64,000 nt of DNA from NCBI RefSeq assembly GCF_002368415.1, contig NZ_AP018290.1, positions 9,911,717 to 9,975,716 on the forward strand, written 5' to 3'. Both the position numbers and the translations under genes were made by a program. Source of the DNA: Calothrix sp. NIES-4105. Its GTDB lineage: Bacteria; Cyanobacteriota; Cyanobacteriia; Cyanobacteriales; Nostocaceae. Numbering within the stretch: the first letter of the stretch is position 1; every line of letters starts with the position of its first letter. This document shows, piece by piece, positions 59,661 through 64,000 of the stretch. The notes beneath the pieces were generated by a model. That model was given only the letters and a program-made list of their open reading frames with translations. It was not told the DNA's origin and did no database searches.

Positions 59661-61010
59661 ATGCGACGAAGACAAATTATCAAGCTAGCCTCTGGAAGTG
59701 TAGTAGGATTAGGAATTTTACATACCCTGCGGAGTAAAAATCATGATAATGATGCTCATGCTGCCTCACACCATGTGACAAATATTAAGATTGACTGGGA
59801 AAGTAAAATCGCTGAAACCACACCTCTCACCTTTGGCTCTAACAATTACGAAATTACTGACCCAAAAACGGCAGACTCAGCATATAAAAAGCAACTTCAA
59901 GAATTAAACATCCAATTCATTCGGATACATAATGCTGAGTTATCTGAAGCTTGGACAGATTCTAAAACAAAAACCTGGGATTTAATTAAAGTTCAGACTG
60001 TATACGATACATTCTTGCCGCAACAAGCAGTAATAGTGCAAAATATTTCTTCTTGGCCTGGATGGATGGCTCAAGATAAAAACGGCTTGCTAAATCCTTC
60101 AGAGTATGATAAGTACGCAGCTTTTTGTGCCCAACTAGTAGAACTTGTTAATCTTCGTCTCCAAAAGAAAGTAGTATATTGGGAACCATTGAACGAGCAA
60201 GATACACGTTATGAAGAAGCTGGTAAATTAGACCAATTATGGATTATTTACAATAAAGTCGCGTCAGCGATGAAAGCAGTTGATAGTAGCATCAAAGTTG
60301 GAGGGCCAGCATTAACTTGGGATGAACCTAATAGACTGGCATCTTTTTTACAAGCTTGCAAACCAAATGTAGATTTTGTGTCTTGGCATCGCTATGCAAC
60401 AGGAGATGTGAATGAGTCTACAGATAGTTTGATGTCGAAGACTCTTGAATATGGGGAACAGGTAAGGACACTGCGAGAGGTTGTAAAACAAAATATTCCA
60501 GAGCGTTCTATACCGCTATTACTTGGTGAGTATAACATTAACTATTCTTGGGAATCTGGTGAGAATCGTCAAAATACTAATATTGGGGCAGTATGGTTTG
60601 CTTCCATTCTCAAACACCTTGCTGAAGCTGCAATTGAGATGGCTGCTTCTTGGAATTTAAAAGACGGAATTTATGGGATGATTGACCCAGAAAATAATCT
60701 ACGACCAGGAGCAACTGTATTCAAATGGGCAATCAAATATTTAACGGGTACGGTTGTAAAAACGGTTAGTGATTATGCTTTTGTAGAAGCGCTGGCAGTT
60801 AAGAAAGATAAAGGTACGCACGCTTTATTGTTGATTAATAAATCAAGCAAAATTACTCAGGTTAACTTAGACTCAACCCAAGATTTCACTAACTCACAAA
60901 AGTTACAAATGTTTACTTTAGATGAGAAGGGTGTAAAAGATAAAGCTTTTGACATTAATCAAGAACTAATCCTAACTCCTTATTCTTTAGCTTTAATTAC
61001 GATTCATTAA
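59661..61010 (+). CDS. Exported clan GH-A glycoside hydrolase-like protein
   Basis: A 449-residue protein. The N-terminus MRRRQIIKLASGSVVGLGIL is a basic, Tat-like signal with a short hydrophobic core. The rest is a TIM-barrel hydrolase resembling GH39/GH5-type enzymes: the acid/base Glu is likely in YWEPLNEQDTR and the nucleophile Glu in IPLLLGEYNINY. A small C-terminal beta domain follows (HALLLINKSSKITQVNLDS). Its place after the polysaccharide genes suggests it trims or releases the exported polymer. Exact glycosidic bond unknown. Confidence 0.75.
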   Translation: MRRRQIIKLASGSVVGLGILHTLRSKNHDNDAHAASHHVTNIKIDWESKIAETTPLTFGSNNYEITDPKTADSAYKKQLQELNIQFIRIHNAELSEAWTDSKTKTWDLIKVQTVYDTFLPQQAVIVQNISSWPGWMAQDKNGLLNPSEYDKYAAFCAQLVELVNLRLQKKVVYWEPLNEQDTRYEEAGKLDQLWIIYNKVASAMKAVDSSIKVGGPALTWDEPNRLASFLQACKPNVDFVSWHRYATGDVNESTDSLMSKTLEYGEQVRTLREVVKQNIPERSIPLLLGEYNINYSWESGENRQNTNIGAVWFASILKHLAEAAIEMAASWNLKDGIYGMIDPENNLRPGATVFKWAIKYLTGTVVKTVSDYAFVEALAVKKDKGTHALLLINKSSKITQVNLDSTQDFTNSQKLQMFTLDEKGVKDKAFDINQELILTPYSLALITIH

Positions 61011-61042
61011 GATTCCCGACTTCTTAAAGAAGTCGGAAATCT
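61010..61042. terminator. Bidirectional terminator between convergent genes
   Basis: AGATTCCCGACTTC pairs with GAAGTCGGAAATCT (one mismatch) over a 5-base loop. It overlaps the end of the hydrolase gene and is 3 bases from the PIG-L gene stop. Same hairpin type as at 922-954. Confidence 0.75.
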
Positions 61043-61045
61043 GAG

Positions 61046-61831
61046 CTAATAATCGGTTTTGAAAAAGATTTCGTCGGTTTCTGAAAAATGCTTTACAAAT
61101 GCGTTTGATAAAGATATAAGCTGAGAATCATAGCAAGCTATCGCTTGAGTTTTTTGTGCTTTCACAGGCGCCAGTGGTACTCTATAAGCAACTGCGATAT
61201 CCTGCAACTTCAATCTTAGAAACAGTCGAGATTTCCAGAAAGCCCACACAGGATATTGTAATAGGTCTATTTTCTTGCCTACTTGCTTTAGCGCTGATTT
61301 AACCAATGTAAAAGTAACTTCGTGGTCATTATGACAGTCTTTACTATGAGGTACATAAATTTCTTCTGGCTGATGGAAATTTACTAACTCAACTATTTGT
61401 GCAATTGTTTGCCGTTGTTCTTCTTGCGTCAGTTTATGTAAAGCACCATCTTTTTTATCCAAAAAGTAAATCGCGCTTTCACCTACTCCCAAAATTCGTA
61501 ATGCTTCTATTGCTTCTTGCTTGCGGGTATAAACGATTTCATTAACCTGCGGCGCCTGCTTATCTACACCTTGTCCGCCATCCGTCAGGAAAACAACTGT
61601 TACAGGGATTCCTTGCTGACGCTTTAGAGCAATCATCGCACCACATCCAAATGTTTCATCATCTTGATGCGGAGCAAATACCATTGCTGATTTCTTTTGC
61701 CAGTTTAAAGGTTGACTACCTTTATTTATAATCCACTGTGAAACTAAAGCAGTATGTATGTGCTGTAACTTTATCTGAGCAGAATATGGAACTAATTTTT
61801 TAATTCTATTTAAAAATTTTATAGGTTTCAT
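61046..61831 (-). CDS. PIG-L family deacetylase
   Basis: A 261-residue zinc hydrolase. Metal-binding motifs: VFAPHQDDETFGCGAM (the family motif is P-H-x-D-D-E) and PHSKDCHNDHEVTF (H-x-x-H type). FLTDGGQG is also conserved. PIG-L enzymes remove acetyl or other acyl groups from amino sugars; the cluster context suggests N-acetylhexosamine units of the exopolysaccharide or a small glycoside. It is transcribed towards the polysaccharide genes from its own promoter. Confidence 0.88.
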   Translation of the reverse strand: MKPIKFLNRIKKLVPYSAQIKLQHIHTALVSQWIINKGSQPLNWQKKSAMVFAPHQDDETFGCGAMIALKRQQGIPVTVVFLTDGGQGVDKQAPQVNEIVYTRKQEAIEALRILGVGESAIYFLDKKDGALHKLTQEEQRQTIAQIVELVNFHQPEEIYVPHSKDCHNDHEVTFTLVKSALKQVGKKIDLLQYPVWAFWKSRLFLRLKLQDIAVAYRVPLAPVKAQKTQAIACYDSQLISLSNAFVKHFSETDEIFFKTDY

Positions 61832-62398
61832 ATTTAATTATCTAATTATTTAAATTGATGTAACTCACCATAGTTCAGATACCTACACCCTTCTCTGTTA
61901 TGACTTAATTTATTATTATTTATCTGTAAAGTTAAGAAAAATCAGTATTATTTTTTATTGAAGATATCAAAAATTTCCAGTAATACTTTTAACAATTTTT
62001 AACAAAGCAATTTTAACTTGATGGTTGTGAGATTTTTGTAAAGATTATCCAAATTATCTGTAAGTATATACACAGAACTGACTTGATTAGAGTAGAAAAT
62101 AAATATACGGGCAATGTACCACTTTAAAAAATGTTACTCCCTGATAGCGAACTGTTCAAATTATTGTTAGTTCGTTCATGTCAGAACAATAAATCGTCAC
62201 CTCCTATCTGTTGAAAAGAGAAACGCTATATTTCACGGGTTGACAGAGTAGCATCACCAGTTTGTAAATAGTCGGATATTTTTGCAGAATCTATTGATTT
62301 TGCAACATGTATATAGTTTTTCGGTTTTGCAAAAAAAATACCCAGTGGACATTTGCTTGTCTGGTGCTGGTACAACTTTTTATTCTTCTTTTTCAATT
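61832..62398. other. AT-rich divergent region before the PA14 gene
   Basis: About 570 bases between the PIG-L gene and the PA14 gene. TAGTTCAGATACCTACACCC, TTTAACAATTTTTAACAAAG and similar AT tracts are visible, but no repeat, RNA or gene stands out. The frame of the PA14 gene stays open upstream of its ATG with possible TTG/GTG starts. Confidence 0.4.
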
Positions 62399-64000
62399 AT
62401 GCAGCCAAATAATAATTTTTCCAGTGAGAATGGACAGTTTAACATCAGTCACAACCTCTCTAGCAATTCAGTAATTGCTACCCCTTCCACATTAGATATA
62501 TCTACACAACAGTTTCAAGTTGGTAGGTCTAGTTCTGACGCTGCGGTATTAGAAACAGCAACTGGGTTAAAAGCAGAATACTATAACAATATTGATTTTA
62601 CTGACCTGAAACTAACTCGCATTGATGGCACAGTTAATTTTGATTGGCGTTATGGTTCTCCTGATAGTTCAATAGCTGCTGACACATTTAGTGTACGCTG
62701 GACTGGTCAAGTTTTGGCTAAATACAGCGAAAATTACACCTTCTTTACAACTTCGGATGATGGTGTAAGGTTGTGGGTGAATAATCAATTAGTTGTTGAC
62801 CGCTTTATAGACCAAGCTGCAACCGAAGCCAGAGGTAGTATCTCTTTAATTGCAGGACAGAAGTATAATATTCGTCTGGACTACTACGAAAATGGTGGAG
62901 AAGCAGTTGCTAGACTCTTGTGGTCAAGTGCTAGCCAAGCAAGAGAAATTATTCCTACTTCTCAATTATTCAGTGGAGGATTGCCGACTGCAACACTTAG
63001 CGCAGCTTCAGTTACTACGGCAGGCGCCAATACCTATAACTTTAATGTTATTTATCGTGACGATACAGGTATTGATGTTGCTTCTTTAGATAATAGAGAT
63101 GTTTTAGTGACAGGTCCTGGAAACTTTAGTCAGTTGGCAACTTTGGTAAGTGTAGATGCTGATGCTAATGGAACTTCACGTACTGCCACTTACCATATTA
63201 ATACTCCTGGTGGCAGTTGGGATGTTGCTGATAATGGCGCCTATATAGTTACTCTACAGCCGAATCAAGTTAGTGACACCAGTGGTAATTTTGCTGTTAC
63301 TACAAATTTAGGAAATTTCCTAGTAAATGTACCAATCGCAGGTGCCGATACAGGAACCGGATTAAAAGCAGAATACTATAACAATATTGATTTTACTGAC
63401 CTGAAATTAACTCGTACTGATGCCACGGTGAACTTTAACTGGGGTTTTGCTTCACCTGATGCATCGATGGCGCCTGATACATTCAGTGTACGTTGGACTG
63501 GTCAGGTAATGCCGCTATACACCGAAAATTATACGTTTTTTACAACTTCAGATGACGGTGTAAGATTGTGGGTTGATGACCAGTTAATTGTCAACCGCTA
63601 TATTGACCAATCAGCTACAGAAGCTAATGGTACTATTTCCCTTGTTGCAGGTCGCAAATATAATATTCGTCTTGATTACTACGAAAATGGTGGAGAGGCA
63701 GTTTCTCGACTTGCTTGGTCAAGTAACAGCCAAGCTAAAGAAATCATTCCTCGTTCCCAGTTATTTAGTGTACCAGCTGTTTCACCCACACCTACACCCA
63801 CACCTGCACCTACACCTACACCCACACCCACACCTACACCCACACCTACACCTACACCTACACCTACACCTACACCCACACCTAATGGCAAAGGATTAAA
63901 AGGTGAATATTACAACAATATTGATTTTACTGACTTAAAGCTAACTACTACTGACGCTACAGTTAATTTTGACTGGGGTACTCGTTCACCAAGCGAATTT
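62399..64000 (+). CDS. Large PA14-domain repeat protein (partial, 3' end outside the window)
   Basis: 534 residues are visible, open at the window end. Three PA14-type units start at residues 56, 321 and 499 with GLKAEYYNNIDFTDLKL or close variants, followed by FSVRWTGQV, YTFFTTSDDGVRLWV and YNIRLDYYENGGEAV. Between units 1 and 2 is an Ig-like beta segment (TATLSAASVTTAGANTYNFN); between 2 and 3 is a Pro-Thr linker. PA14 binds carbohydrates. No signal peptide is seen at ATG 62399, as in many cyanobacterial type-I-secreted proteins. Likely a cell-surface or matrix protein. Confidence 0.85.
   Translation, partial: MQPNNNFSSENGQFNISHNLSSNSVIATPSTLDISTQQFQVGRSSSDAAVLETATGLKAEYYNNIDFTDLKLTRIDGTVNFDWRYGSPDSSIAADTFSVRWTGQVLAKYSENYTFFTTSDDGVRLWVNNQLVVDRFIDQAATEARGSISLIAGQKYNIRLDYYENGGEAVARLLWSSASQAREIIPTSQLFSGGLPTATLSAASVTTAGANTYNFNVIYRDDTGIDVASLDNRDVLVTGPGNFSQLATLVSVDADANGTSRTATYHINTPGGSWDVADNGAYIVTLQPNQVSDTSGNFAVTTNLGNFLVNVPIAGADTGTGLKAEYYNNIDFTDLKLTRTDATVNFNWGFASPDASMAPDTFSVRWTGQVMPLYTENYTFFTTSDDGVRLWVDDQLIVNRYIDQSATEANGTISLVAGRKYNIRLDYYENGGEAVSRLAWSSNSQAKEIIPRSQLFSVPAVSPTPTPTPAPTPTPTPTPTPTPTPTPTPTPTPTPNGKGLKGEYYNNIDFTDLKLTTTDATVNFDWGTRSPSEF
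63784..63884 (+). repeat. CCYACA hexamer tract encoding a Pro-Thr linker
   Basis: About 17 head-to-tail hexamers alternating CCTACA and CCCACA, one interrupted by GCA or GCC. It codes (Pro-Thr)n with a single Ala and separates two PA14 units. The opposite strand gives a Gly-Val frame that is a shadow. Confidence 0.9.

Noticed and set aside
63679-63891. Gly-Val repeat frame on the minus strand
   Set aside because: Antisense of the Pro-Thr coding hexamer tract.

Overview
The window reads as chromosomal DNA of a filamentous, probably Nostocales-type, cyanobacterium. Pointers are a helical carotenoid protein, a PAP/fibrillin protein, DUF4330 and DUF2294 proteins, a PEP-CTERM-like surface protein, a HetC/PteB-type peptidase exporter, low GC, wide AT-rich gaps and many short interspersed repeats. 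I found no tRNA, rRNA, transposase or CRISPR array. One oddity runs through the whole window: the palindrome GGCGCC occurs about 95 times by my count (about 3-4 expected by chance), while the usual cyanobacterial HIP1 octamer GCGATCGC was not seen.

Layout. 0-7 kb: carotenoid protein, YdeI-like protein, FkbM methyltransferase, CPXCG zinc protein, radical SAM enzyme, SemiSWEET, membrane glycosyltransferase. 7-12 kb: accessory patch of toxin-antitoxin genes (a broken RelE-like toxin with its antitoxin, orphan HicB and YgiT-type antitoxins, an intact GNAT pair), aroC, a Uma2 gene with a decayed partial copy, and truncated genes. 12.9-19.1 kb: an RNA-repair block made of an RNA ligase, an HD-phosphatase/P-loop-kinase fusion, and a 979-residue DUF504-EEP-2H-nucleotidyltransferase/poly(A)-polymerase-like fusion, followed by a clan AA aspartic protease. 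19.2-31.3 kb: nucleobase metabolism, with a ureidoglycolate lyase, a BMP-family nucleoside ABC transporter, uracil phosphoribosyltransferase (upp), a URC4/DUF1688 protein and a URC1-type GTP-cyclohydrolase-II homologue. The last three match the non-reductive URC uracil catabolic route known from yeast. 31.5-34.5 kb: TPR protein, DUF433/DUF5615 toxin-antitoxin pair, exported PEP-CTERM-like protein.

34.5-45.6 kb is a one-strand peptide-export/RiPP locus. It holds a C39-peptidase ABC exporter with an N-terminal cyclic-nucleotide-binding-like domain, an HlyD adaptor, a PpiC/SurA-like foldase, three near-identical tandem GG-leader peptides (446-bp cassettes), at least four further GG- or AG-type leader peptides, a multi-core microviridin-type precursor, one graspetide ATP-grasp ligase and a Cys-rich protein. 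I consider this the most interesting system here, with the RNA-repair block second.

46.9-64 kb: an FAD-linked oxidase, then an exopolysaccharide locus (WecG-type, branching, GT2 and two GT4-like glycosyltransferases, Wzx flippase, O-antigen-ligase-like protein, Wzc-type chain-length regulator/kinase, clan GH-A hydrolase, PIG-L deacetylase) and a large PA14-repeat protein cut by the window end.

Repeats have been domesticated or tolerated in several genes: a perfect 50-bp palindrome lies in frame in the RNA-repair fusion, a hairpin repeat codes part of the nucleoside ABC ATPase, and a common interspersed repeat supplies the 5' leader and Shine-Dalgarno-like end of at least two genes.
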